Below, piece by piece: positions 7,802-14,773 of a DNA stretch of 60,089 nt. The notes beneath the pieces were generated by a model. It worked only from the letters and a program-made list of their open reading frames with translations, was not told the origin of the DNA and did not search any database. Every line of letters begins with the position of its first letter. Positions within the stretch are counted from its first letter, which is position 1. The position numbers and the translations under genes were made by a program. Source of the stretch: Candidatus Pacearchaeota archaeon (lineage in GTDB: Archaea; Nanobdellota; Nanobdellia; Pacearchaeales; GW2011-AR1); assembly GCA_016181895.1 (NCBI GenBank), contig JACOYL010000014.1, positions 1 to 60,089 of the forward strand, written 5' to 3'.

Positions 7802-8478
7802 TTGAAGAATTACCTGAATTAGAAATTGAAGCAGAAGATAGAGAAAAAGCCGAAGGGATATATGAAGATAAATATTATGATGATGAAATAGAAGGAGATT
7901 TAGAAGTTCAATTTGAAAAGGAAGATGAAGAATATGATGGAACACCACGAATTATAGAAATTAATGGAAAAAATTATCCCCAAGATATTTTAGGTATAAG
8001 TGAATCTCCTCTTGAAGAAAGCAAGATATATAATATAAAAGACGAAAATTTACCAGATAAGATATGGGACAATATTGAATACTCTATTTATTATCAACAG
8101 CGAGGATATAGGATTATTGAAGGAGGTAACACTAAAACAGATAACGCTATGAATATGCTTTATCAGAAAATTAAAAAAGCCGAATTTTGTATTGATTGTA
8201 AAATTGAATTGACTGATTTTGATTTAGAAAAAGTAAAGAGAGAAAGTAGATGTCTTAAATGTCAATCGGTTATTTGGGCTGAGGAAAGGAAAGAACTTAA
8301 AGACAAAGCAGAAAAGATTGCATTAGAAATATCAAAGATTAGTGAATTTATCAAATTACCAAATATTCCAACAAAAAGGATTTGGATTGAAAATAAGTAT
8401 CCAGAACTTAAATCAAGAAGTAGAATGATTGTAGATAAAGCAAATAATTTAATTTATTTAGCTAAATCTCAATTATAA
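7771..8478 (+). CDS. Hypothetical zinc-knuckle protein, likely inserted
   Basis: 235 residues. The first 50 (IEELPELEIEAEDREKAEGI, then YEDKYYDDEIEGDLEVQF) loosely resemble the small DpnD/PcfM-type domain found on mobile elements. A CIDCK...CLKCQ zinc knuckle is at about 137-160, and the C-terminus is helical. Very AT-rich codon use contrasts with aIF1A just downstream. It overlaps the truncated DUF424 gene by 31 bp. Function unknown; context suggests an acquired gene. Confidence 0.55.
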   Translation: MPKFKIKGFVIEELPELEIEAEDREKAEGIYEDKYYDDEIEGDLEVQFEKEDEEYDGTPRIIEINGKNYPQDILGISESPLEESKIYNIKDENLPDKIWDNIEYSIYYQQRGYRIIEGGNTKTDNAMNMLYQKIKKAEFCIDCKIELTDFDLEKVKRESRCLKCQSVIWAEERKELKDKAEKIALEISKISEFIKLPNIPTKRIWIENKYPELKSRSRMIVDKANNLIYLAKSQL

Positions 8479-8520
8479 ATCCACACCAACTTTTATAAAC
8501 AAATTTTTTCTTCCATATTA

Positions 8521-8856
8521 ATGTCCTATAATTTCAAAAATAAAAACAATTCCGATGAGGAAGAGCAAAAAGTCTCCCGCGCGCCCTTGCCGAGAAAAAA
8601 TGAAGTCATCGGAATTTTGGACCAAAGACTCGGGGGAAACAAGATGATGGTTAGTTGTTTGGACGGGAAAAAAAGAAACTGCCGAGTCCCAGGCAGATTG
8701 AAAAGAAAACTCTGGCTTCGCCCAAATGACGTCGTGATTGTCGAGCCATGGGAACTTGATTTCAACAAAGGAGACATAATTTTCAAATATCGTCCGAATC
8801 AAATTGAATGGCTGAAACAGAATGGATATCTGAAAACGGAAACCGGAGGGTTTTAA
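8521..8856 (+). CDS. Translation initiation factor aIF1A
   Basis: 111-residue OB-fold factor that helps open the small ribosomal subunit A site and scan for the start codon. Recognisable elements are NEVIGILDQRLGGNKMMVSC, DGKKRNCRVPGRLKRKLWLR and NDVVIVEPWE, followed by KGDIIFKYRPNQIEWLK. The length is normal for archaea. A TTTATAAAC box lies about 25 nt upstream, so the transcript is probably leaderless. Confidence 0.95.
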   Translation: MSYNFKNKNNSDEEEQKVSRAPLPRKNEVIGILDQRLGGNKMMVSCLDGKKRNCRVPGRLKRKLWLRPNDVVIVEPWELDFNKGDIIFKYRPNQIEWLKQNGYLKTETGGF

Positions 8857-8908
8857 TTATATTCTCCAGAAGAATAAATATTATAAACTAAAATAATTTA
8901 ATTAGAAG

Positions 8909-9082
8909 ATGAATAGAGGCTTTTATGGATATGTTGGTAGAGATATGGAACCTTTAAAAAACAAAGAAGAAATATTATATAATCAGGTTAAAAAATTTGG
9001 GCTTTTTTCTAGGATAAAATTATATGTGATTAGTACCATTTCACAGTTCAAAAAGCAAAAAGACATTTCTTCCAGGCTTTAA
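8909..9082 (+). CDS. Small hypothetical protein
   Basis: 57 residues (MNRGFYGYVGRDMEPLKNKE start), basic at the C-terminus, with a possible amphipathic helix FSRIKLYVISTISQF. A TTATAAAC box starts 28 nt upstream of the ATG, which supports expression. No family recognised. Confidence 0.4.
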   Translation: MNRGFYGYVGRDMEPLKNKEEILYNQVKKFGLFSRIKLYVISTISQFKKQKDISSRL

Positions 9083-9093
9083 TCAAAAACTTT

Positions 9094-9405
9094 TTAACTT
9101 AAAGAGTAAAAAGTATTTCTGCTTCCGGCAGGAATAAAAGAAGGCAAAGGCATGTTATATAGATAAGGAACTTGAATTCTAACTTTTCGAGTAACCTTTC
9201 CTGATCGTCTCAATTCAGCCAAGGCATAAGGAATCTTTATTTTTAATGCAAGATGAATCAGAGAGTTCGGATCATAACCCCTAAGAATTTCATTTGTTAT
9301 ATCAAACGAGTTTATCTCTTCTCTTTCTTTAAGTAATTTCGTAATGTCTGTTTTACATCCCTCAAACATTTCTTTTTCTCTACGAGCAAATGCTGCAGAT
9401 GGCAT
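9094..9405 (-). CDS. Hypothetical protein
   Basis: 103 residues, not recognised; a basic helical N-terminus (FARREKEMFEGCKTDITKLL) and LALKIKIPYALAELRRSGKV, which could be a winged-helix-like segment. It is transcribed away from the KH gene from the shared TTTATAAA box 25.5 nt from its ATG, with ATCACAATAAT just upstream of the box. AT-rich orphan gene. Confidence 0.5.
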   Translation of the reverse strand: MPSAAFARREKEMFEGCKTDITKLLKEREEINSFDITNEILRGYDPNSLIHLALKIKIPYALAELRRSGKVTRKVRIQVPYLYNMPLPSFIPAGSRNTFYSLS

Positions 9406-9426
9406 TTCTTATAAAAGAATGAATCT

Positions 9427-9434
9427 TTTATAAA
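9427..9434. promoter_or_regulatory. Shared palindromic TATA box, divergent pair 2
   Basis: TTTATAAA centred at 9430.5, exactly 25.5 nt from both the minus start at 9405 and the plus start at 9456. Confidence 0.65.
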
Positions 9435-9455
9435 GATTATTGTGATTGTTTTCAT

Positions 9456-9983
9456 ATGAAAAAACTAATCTCTGAAAAACTCCCGAGAATTTTGAAAAAC
9501 AAAAGAACTCTTGAAAAGGAGCTCAATGTAAAGATAACAAACTCTGGAAAGGAGATATCAATTTCTGGAGAAAGCGTTGACGAATATGTTGCCGAGAAAG
9601 TGATAGATGCGATAAACCTTGGTTTCCCTCTTTCCGTCGCACTGGAAATAAAATCAGAGGATTTTACATTTGAAGTAATCAACATAAAAGATTACACAAA
9701 AAGAAAAGACATGGGAGCAATCAAAGCCAGAATAATAGGCAAGGAAGGAAAAACACTTAGGACATTGAATAATCTTACTGATTGCAATTTCGAAATTTTA
9801 GGGCATGAAGTCGGAATCATAGGAGATTCGGAAAACATCGAAGCCGCGAGGCAGGCGATTATTTCATTGATTCAAGGCGCAAAACAGGCAAATGTTTATG
9901 CGTATCTTGAAAAGCACCATCCATTGCCTGTTTTTGATTTGGGGTTGAAGGAAGAAAAAAAGAAAAGGAAGAACAAACTTTAA
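9456..9983 (+). CDS. KH-domain ribosome-assembly protein, Pno1/Dim2-like
   Basis: 175 residues with two KH-like modules, as in archaeal Dim2/Pno1 proteins that act in 16S rRNA 3' end maturation. The first (about 1-80) is divergent. The second contains MGAIKARIIGKEGKTLRTLNN (about 85-105), with the nucleic-acid-binding GxxG as GKEGKT. It ends in a lysine-rich tail. It is immediately upstream of the tRNA-Asn gene on the same strand. The family call is firm; the precise step is inferred. Confidence 0.88.
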   Translation: MKKLISEKLPRILKNKRTLEKELNVKITNSGKEISISGESVDEYVAEKVIDAINLGFPLSVALEIKSEDFTFEVINIKDYTKRKDMGAIKARIIGKEGKTLRTLNNLTDCNFEILGHEVGIIGDSENIEAARQAIISLIQGAKQANVYAYLEKHHPLPVFDLGLKEEKKKRKNKL

Positions 9984-10009
9984 ATAACGAATTCTATTAA
10001 AATTTTTGA

Positions 10010-10152
10010 GTCCCGGTAGCTCAGACTTTTCCGAGCGCTAAAACGCGAAGAAGGGAGCAATAGGTAGAGCACATGACTGTTAAATTTATGTCCTACTTTT
10101 GGTAGGCTCCACGGAAATCATGGGGTCGTAGGTTCGAGTCCTGCCCGGGACG
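10010..10152 (+). tRNA. tRNA-Asn(GTT) with two insertions
   Basis: Acceptor GTCCCGG / CCGGGAC, D stem GCTC / GAGC, anticodon stem CATGA / TCATG with GTT at 10079-10081, T arm GTAGG TTCGAGT CCTGC, discriminator G. Two segments interrupt it. A 34-nt insert (10083-10116) lies at the canonical 37/38 position and holds a CCTAC / GTAGG hairpin. A second, about 38 nt (10025-10062), interrupts the D loop between AG and GGTA and can fold through CTTTTC / GAAGGG and GCG / CGC. No CCA is encoded. It would depend on EndA, whose gene is at 51221. Confidence 0.88.
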
Positions 10153-10188
10153 TTTATCTTTTTCTCCTTACAAAATTTCCTAGAAATT

Positions 10189-10596
10189 TTATCTTTTATT
10201 TTCCCTAAATCCCAAGGCGATGGAATTTATGCAATATCTTTTTCCGCTTGGACATTCTCGGTTTTTCGGATGATTGAAAACATGCCCTAAATGGCTTCCG
10301 CATCTTGCACAAAAAACTTCCGTCCTCGGAATAATCATCCTAAAATCCCTTTTCAATTTTATAGAATTTTTCCTTGCATCGTAAAAACTCGGCCATCCTG
10401 TTCCCGAATCAAATTTTGTCTTTGATTCAAATAATGGATTTCCGCACGCGCCGCAGACATAATTTCCCTTTTTCTTGTTGTAAAGCAGGCTTCCTGAAAA
10501 AGGCCGTTCGGTTCCTTTTTTCCTCATGACATAAAACTGTTCCGGAGAAAGTTTTTCATGCCAATAGTCCTCGTTCTTTTTCAGCTCTTTTTTCAT
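10189..10596 (-). CDS. msrB: Peptide methionine-R-sulfoxide reductase MsrB
   Basis: 135 residues, a full-length MsrB that reduces methionine-R-sulfoxide in proteins. Zinc-binding CxxC pairs are at CGACG and CARCG. FDSGTGWPSF and GHVFNHP are typical of the fold, and the catalytic cysteine is in RYCINSIAL (about 125-133). The CTTTATAAAA box lies about 25 nt upstream of the ATG. Sporadic in DPANN archaea, so horizontal origin is plausible. Confidence 0.93.
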   Translation of the reverse strand: MKKELKKNEDYWHEKLSPEQFYVMRKKGTERPFSGSLLYNKKKGNYVCGACGNPLFESKTKFDSGTGWPSFYDARKNSIKLKRDFRMIIPRTEVFCARCGSHLGHVFNHPKNRECPSGKRYCINSIALGFRENKR

Positions 10597-10719
10597 ATAA
10601 AGACAACTAATATTTTCTTTATAAAATTTGTCCGCAAATTTTATTATGCAAGAACAAGAAGTTAATTTTATGTAACTTTCCTTTCAATAGAAAAAAAAGA
10701 AGTTTAAAATTATTCTAAT

Positions 10720-11508
10720 TTATCTATGATTAAGGATGTCTTGTACCTCTCGGTTCTTTTTTAAAAAAAGAGTAAAATCAATTGTTTCATAAAATCTCAT
10801 AACATCATGAGCCTGCTCTTCGCTTCTCTTGTCTCCATTAAGCAGTTTTGCTAAAGATTCCAGCCCTTTATCGCTTTGCAACATTTTTATAGCCCATGCA
10901 TCTTGGTCTTCTGCCCTTTCCCTTATGTTTCTGTAAATATCATTTGAAATTTTCCCCCATTCAAGCAATTTATCCCAAGCCCATCCATCAAGCGGAACAA
11001 CAGAATAACTTTTAATTCTAAGTTCTTCCAGAACCTTTACTCCTCGTTCCAACCTGTCGACATAGGACAAGTAATGCTCAATTGTGCCCTTTGCATTTCT
11101 GATTGAAGGCACCCAATAATCCTTCGGAGAAGAACCTTGATTATTCAAATCAGAAACGTGCAAAACTCTTTTTCCTTTCACATTCGCGCCGAGCATCCTT
11201 CCGTCTTTGTAGATTTTTGAATGAGGAGATATCAATGTGACTGCAAGCGGATTTGAGAAATCCCAATCGCGGCTTTCTCCCCCTGAAATAACATTAAATT
11301 TATCTCTCCCAATTTGTTCCGTGACTATGCTACATAAAGATTGTATGGCATAAAAATAAGCCTCTCCGTCTTTTGTAACAGATTCCGCATGCACAAAAAA
11401 GGGGCTGATTTCTCCGGAAGCACAAGGAATAAAAGTGTCTGTAAATTGAAAACCGTCATTTTTAAGAATTAACCCTAGATTTTTTTCCTGCAAATCCCTT
11501 TCAACCAT
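10720..11508 (-). CDS. Phosphoribosyltransferase-like protein, divergent
   Basis: 262 residues. The middle resembles orotate phosphoribosyltransferase-type folds: ISPFFVHAESV, FNVISGGESRDWDFSNPLA, a hydrophobic strand, then VLHVSDLNNQGSS (about 125-137) where a PRPP loop (vlivDDvittGgS) would sit. The two acidic residues of that loop are reduced to one and TTG becomes NQG, so the substrate or activity has probably changed. The C-terminal 90 residues are helical. TATA box about 25 nt upstream. Confidence 0.5.
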   Translation of the reverse strand: MVERDLQEKNLGLILKNDGFQFTDTFIPCASGEISPFFVHAESVTKDGEAYFYAIQSLCSIVTEQIGRDKFNVISGGESRDWDFSNPLAVTLISPHSKIYKDGRMLGANVKGKRVLHVSDLNNQGSSPKDYWVPSIRNAKGTIEHYLSYVDRLERGVKVLEELRIKSYSVVPLDGWAWDKLLEWGKISNDIYRNIRERAEDQDAWAIKMLQSDKGLESLAKLLNGDKRSEEQAHDVMRFYETIDFTLFLKKNREVQDILNHR

Positions 11509-11530
11509 CCCCCAATCAAATAAAAATTAA

Positions 11531-11538
11531 TTTATAAA
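11531..11538. promoter_or_regulatory. Shared palindromic TATA box, divergent pair 3
   Basis: TTTATAAA centred 26.5 nt from the minus start at 11508 and 24.5 nt from an ATG at 11559 of mnmA. Confidence 0.55.
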
Positions 11539-11558
11539 AATTATGAAGATAAAAAGCA

Positions 11559-12920
11559 ATGTTTTTTAATCATCATTTTTCAAATTTAATCATGAAAACA
11601 AAACCAAAAGTCTTGGTCGCGATGTCCGGCGGCGTTGATTCCTCTGTCGCCGCCTTGATGATGAAAAATCGCGGATTCCAAATTCTTGGGGTTTTCATGA
11701 AAAACTATTCTGATTCAAAAAATGATTTTACAGGGGATTGCCTTTGGAAAGACGAACGTAGGATTGCAATGAAAATCGCAGCAAAACTTGGAATTCCCCT
11801 TATCACTTTGGATTTTGAAAAACAATACAAAAAACTCGTGATTGAAAAAATGTTCTCTGATTATAGAAAAGGAATTACCCCAAATCCAGACATTGACTGC
11901 AATCAAAAAGTGAAATTTCCTTTGTTAATCAAAGCAGCGAAAAAACTCGGCTGCGATTTCGTTGCAACAGGGCATTATGCGAGGATAAAAAAAATAGTGA
12001 CAAAGAATGATAACAATAAAATTTCTAATGTAAAAAACAAATTATTTAATAAAAATCACAAAGATTTAATCATTAATTCTCATGGGGCGGGCTGGCGGGA
12101 AGCGAAAAAGTGGAATGAAAAAAAAGTGAAATATCAACTCCTCCGCGCAACCGACGAATCAAAAGACCAGAGTTATTTTCTCTACAGATTAAAGCAAGAT
12201 GAATTGAAGCATTTGATATTTCCAATAGGAGATTACACAAAAAAACAAATAAGAGAAATAGCAAGAAAAAATCATTTCCTGAATTACGACAAAAAATCAA
12301 CAGTAGGAATTTGTTTTGTCGGAAAAGTCAACCTGAAAAAATTTCTTCAGGCTCGGATTGCACCAAAGAAGGGAAAAATCCTGAATCCTCAAGGAGAAAT
12401 CATGGGAGAGCACGACGGAATTTATTATTATACAATAGGGCAAAGAATCGGGATGAGATTTGGAATTGATGTTTCAAAAAAGCATGATGATAAAAACCTC
12501 ATGAAGCGCTGGTATGTCGCAAAAAAAGACGTAAAAAAGAATACCATCATCGCAGCGCCGGAAGGACATCCTTTAAACTACAGAAAGGAAATTTGGCTCA
12601 AAAACCAAAGTTGGATTAATGCCGATGAAATAATTAATACCAAAACAAAAAGGTTAACAAATAAACAAATCATTGATATTAATTTAAATTCTCGCGGGCG
12701 GGCGGGCGAGAATAAGACAAAAAAACAAAATGAAAATTCCAAGAAAATCCTAGCAAGAATCCGTCAAGTAGGAGAATTGCTTTCTGCAAAAATTGAAAAC
12801 AGAAGCGGAAAAATAAAAGTCATTCTCGACAAGGCAATAACAGGAATTTCAGAAGGACAGGCAATAGTTTTATATGATGGAAAAGAAGTCCTCGGCGGCG
12901 GAGAGATTAGATTTAACTGA
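11559..12920 (+). CDS. mnmA: tRNA-specific 2-thiouridylase MnmA
   Basis: Enzyme that thiolates U34 of tRNAs. The PP-loop SGGVDSSVA follows the start. Catalytic cysteines are in GDCLW..NPDIDCNQKVKF and VGICFVGKV; GHYARI and DQSYFLYRL are family hallmarks. The conserved start is ATG 11592, but 11559 lies 25 nt from the TATA box and adds 11 residues. Two low-complexity in-frame insertions (about 12005-12115 and 12635-12730) occupy positions where the family has short loops, and the first matches the intergenic repeat. MnmA is uncommon in archaea, so horizontal origin is likely. Confidence 0.9.
   Translation: MFFNHHFSNLIMKTKPKVLVAMSGGVDSSVAALMMKNRGFQILGVFMKNYSDSKNDFTGDCLWKDERRIAMKIAAKLGIPLITLDFEKQYKKLVIEKMFSDYRKGITPNPDIDCNQKVKFPLLIKAAKKLGCDFVATGHYARIKKIVTKNDNNKISNVKNKLFNKNHKDLIINSHGAGWREAKKWNEKKVKYQLLRATDESKDQSYFLYRLKQDELKHLIFPIGDYTKKQIREIARKNHFLNYDKKSTVGICFVGKVNLKKFLQARIAPKKGKILNPQGEIMGEHDGIYYYTIGQRIGMRFGIDVSKKHDDKNLMKRWYVAKKDVKKNTIIAAPEGHPLNYRKEIWLKNQSWINADEIINTKTKRLTNKQIIDINLNSRGRAGENKTKKQNENSKKILARIRQVGELLSAKIENRSGKIKVILDKAITGISEGQAIVLYDGKEVLGGGEIRFN
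12018..12105 (+). repeat. Intergenic-repeat module inside mnmA
   Basis: Reads TCTAATGTAAAAAAC, then TTTAATAAAAATCACAAAG, ATCATTAAT and ATGGGGCGGGC. Order and spacing match the intergenic copy near 44890. The frame stays open across it. Confidence 0.5.
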
Positions 12921-12961
12921 AAGACAATCAAATTTAAATAAGATATTTTAAATGAAATTTC

Positions 12962-13351
12962 ATGAATGGAATTAATCTTAAAGAATTGGCTAAAAAGAGG
13001 GGAAATGGTTATAGATGTCTTGTTGAAGCAACAATAGACCATGAAATTTGTCCAGAAGATCCTCTTACTGAAACCTTAAGAAAAGGTGCGCAAGGTGTCG
13101 CATATGATTTTTGGGAATATGGTTATGACAGAAGAATGATAGCCATGGTTGTTGAATGGGAAAAAGGATTTGGTTGTGTGTATATAGAAAAATATGTGGG
13201 AAAGAGTAATATTATAAGAGAACCTATAACTGAAATAAAGTTTGTTCGAGAATTTATGCCGAATGAACAAGTGCAAGTAAAAAACCCTCTTCTTGAAAGA
13301 TGTAAATTAACACTTGAAGAATATTTAGAACAACAAAAACAACAATTTTAA
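12962..13351 (+). CDS. Hypothetical protein
   Basis: 129 residues, unrecognised. It contains a mixed alpha/beta region with two cysteines near the start (YRCLVEATIDHEICPEDP) and an aromatic middle (VAYDFWEYGYDRRMIAMVVEW), and ends in a glutamine-rich helix (LEEYLEQQKQQF). AATTTAAATAAG upstream is a plausible promoter box. AT-rich compared with mnmA and the nitroreductase on either side. Confidence 0.5.
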   Translation: MNGINLKELAKKRGNGYRCLVEATIDHEICPEDPLTETLRKGAQGVAYDFWEYGYDRRMIAMVVEWEKGFGCVYIEKYVGKSNIIREPITEIKFVREFMPNEQVQVKNPLLERCKLTLEEYLEQQKQQF

Positions 13352-13375
13352 AAACTTCTTCCTCTTTAATAAAAA

Positions 13376-13930
13376 ATGCACCTCAATGACGCGATAAAAA
13401 ACAGAAAAAGCACGAAAAAATTCTCCCACAGAAAACCAGATTGGAGGGATATAATTGAATGTGTTGAAGCCGCAAGGCATGCGCCTCTTGCGGGAGGAAT
13501 TCCAACATTAAAATTTATCTTGGTTTCAGGCAAGGAAAAAATTAACATGATTGCGGAAGCCTGCCAGCAGGATTTTGTCTCGGATGTTCGCTACATTGTT
13601 GCCGTCGCTTCAAATCCTTCTCTTGTAAAAAAATCCTTCGGAGAAAGGGGTGAAATCTATGCAAGGCAACAAGCAGGCGCTGCAATACAAAATTTTCTTT
13701 TGTCAATTGAAGAGAAAAAAATGGCAGCCTGCTGGATAGGACATTTCAATGAAAATCAAATAAAAAGGGAACTGAAAATTCCCGACAATGCAAATTTGGA
13801 AGCAGTCATTCCTGTTGGATATGAATTCAAAAAAGAAAAACCAAGCAAAAAACCTTCCATGGATTTCACTCTGAATTTTGAAAAATACGGGAACAAAAAA
13901 ATGAAGGGGATTAAGAAACTGGATGTTTGA
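13376..13930 (+). CDS. Nitroreductase-family flavoprotein
   Basis: 184 residues. The FMN-dependent nitroreductase fold is shown by the N-terminal KNRKSTKKFS (FMN phosphate contact), RHAPLAGGIPTLKFILVSG, the dimer-interface helix ARQQAGAAIQNFLLSIEEK, and AACWIGHFNENQIKRELKIPDN followed by AVIPVGYE. The substrate cannot be told from sequence; members reduce nitro compounds, quinones or act in cofactor metabolism. It starts 24 nt after the stop of the preceding gene. Confidence 0.85.
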   Translation: MHLNDAIKNRKSTKKFSHRKPDWRDIIECVEAARHAPLAGGIPTLKFILVSGKEKINMIAEACQQDFVSDVRYIVAVASNPSLVKKSFGERGEIYARQQAGAAIQNFLLSIEEKKMAACWIGHFNENQIKRELKIPDNANLEAVIPVGYEFKKEKPSKKPSMDFTLNFEKYGNKKMKGIKKLDV

Positions 13931-13984
13931 AATAAAAAACGAGTTAATGATAAAACTACCTATCAATTTTTAATTTTTAGAGAA

Positions 13985-14165
13985 AATTTCTTGAGATAAT
14001 TCTGATAAAAAATTTGTTCGATATTAATTCTTTGTTCATAGGCGGTGATAGTGAGCAAAATTCGTAGTAATTATTTAAAGAGGTTGATGTGCAATCCCAA
14101 TTTTAAAAGTTGATGAAAACTGTTTTTAGTTAAAATCAGTTCTTTGGGTGGTCGGGGGATTAGAG
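13985..14165 (+). repeat. GGGGTGGG-family intergenic repeat, copy at 14 kb
   Basis: Lies between two convergent genes. It contains GTTGATGTGCAATCCC, TTTTAAAAGTTGATGAAAAC, TTAAAATCAGTTCTTTGGG and GGTCGGGGGATTAGAGGCGGGG, aligning piece for piece with the 54.4 kb and 32.9 kb copies. Confidence 0.65.
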
Positions 14166-14171
14166 GCGGGG

Positions 14172-14483
14172 CTAAGAATACAATTTCACTCCATTAAATA
14201 ATTTTGCCGAAATGTTGTATACAAAGGCAAAAATTCCTCCGAGAACAAATCCCAAAACCAAATCCAAAAGAGGCAGGATAATCAATGAATAATAAACCCA
14301 TGAAGAATAATCGCTGATGTAAGGATTAACTGTTGGAAACATTGAATTGGCAACTGAATAAATTATAACCAAAAATATTCCCGTAATCAAGCCGATAAAA
14401 ATTCCAAGGATTGCAGAAAAAATTGCGGCTGAAAGAACACCCACTTTTCTTATCACAACCTCTTGCATCTCACCTTCTTCCAT
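14172..14483 (-). CDS. Small membrane protein, DUF3566-like
   Basis: 103 residues from the ATG that lies about 25 nt from a TTTAAA box. It has three hydrophobic segments, the first two with small-residue motifs (VGVLSAAIFSAILGIFIGLI; LDLVLGFVLGGIFAFVYNI near the C-terminus). The pattern resembles DUF3566-type membrane proteins, but the match is by eye only. It converges with the nitroreductase across a repeat-filled gap. Confidence 0.5.
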   Translation of the reverse strand: MEEGEMQEVVIRKVGVLSAAIFSAILGIFIGLITGIFLVIIYSVANSMFPTVNPYISDYSSWVYYSLIILPLLDLVLGFVLGGIFAFVYNISAKLFNGVKLYS

Positions 14484-14516
14484 GAAAAATATAAGGGAAA
14501 AGAGTTTAAAAGAATT

Positions 14517-14580
14517 ACGCTCGCCTTTCGGCTCGCTTATTATTAATGGCTTATCATCAGCGTTCCGCACGATGCTTCGC
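14517..14580 (+). repeat. REP-like element, copy 2 (long form)
   Basis: ACGCTCGCCTTTCGGCTCGC, then TTATTATTAATGG and GCGTTCCGCACGATGCTTCGC. The same two blocks in the same order occur in inverted orientation at 17973-18034. Confidence 0.6.
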
Positions 14581-14748
14581 TAATAAAAATTGTTAATCCA
14601 ATATCACTTTAACGTCTGATGCAACTCTCGAATAAACTGGAAAATTCTTCATATTAAAACTTGTTCTCTTGGGCGGAACAAATTTCCAATTAATCATTAA
14701 AAAATAAAAAGATAACAAAAAATAAAAAAATCAATGGTTGCGGGATTC

Positions 14749-14773
14749 GTAAAAACCGGCTGGCGGTTTTTAC
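14749..14773 (-). terminator. Hairpin at the end of ftsZ
   Basis: Perfect 10-bp inverted repeat GTAAAAACCG / CGGTTTTTAC around 5 nt. It begins at the ftsZ stop codon and is followed on the minus strand by T-runs at about 14720-14734. Probable 3' end signal. Confidence 0.6.
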
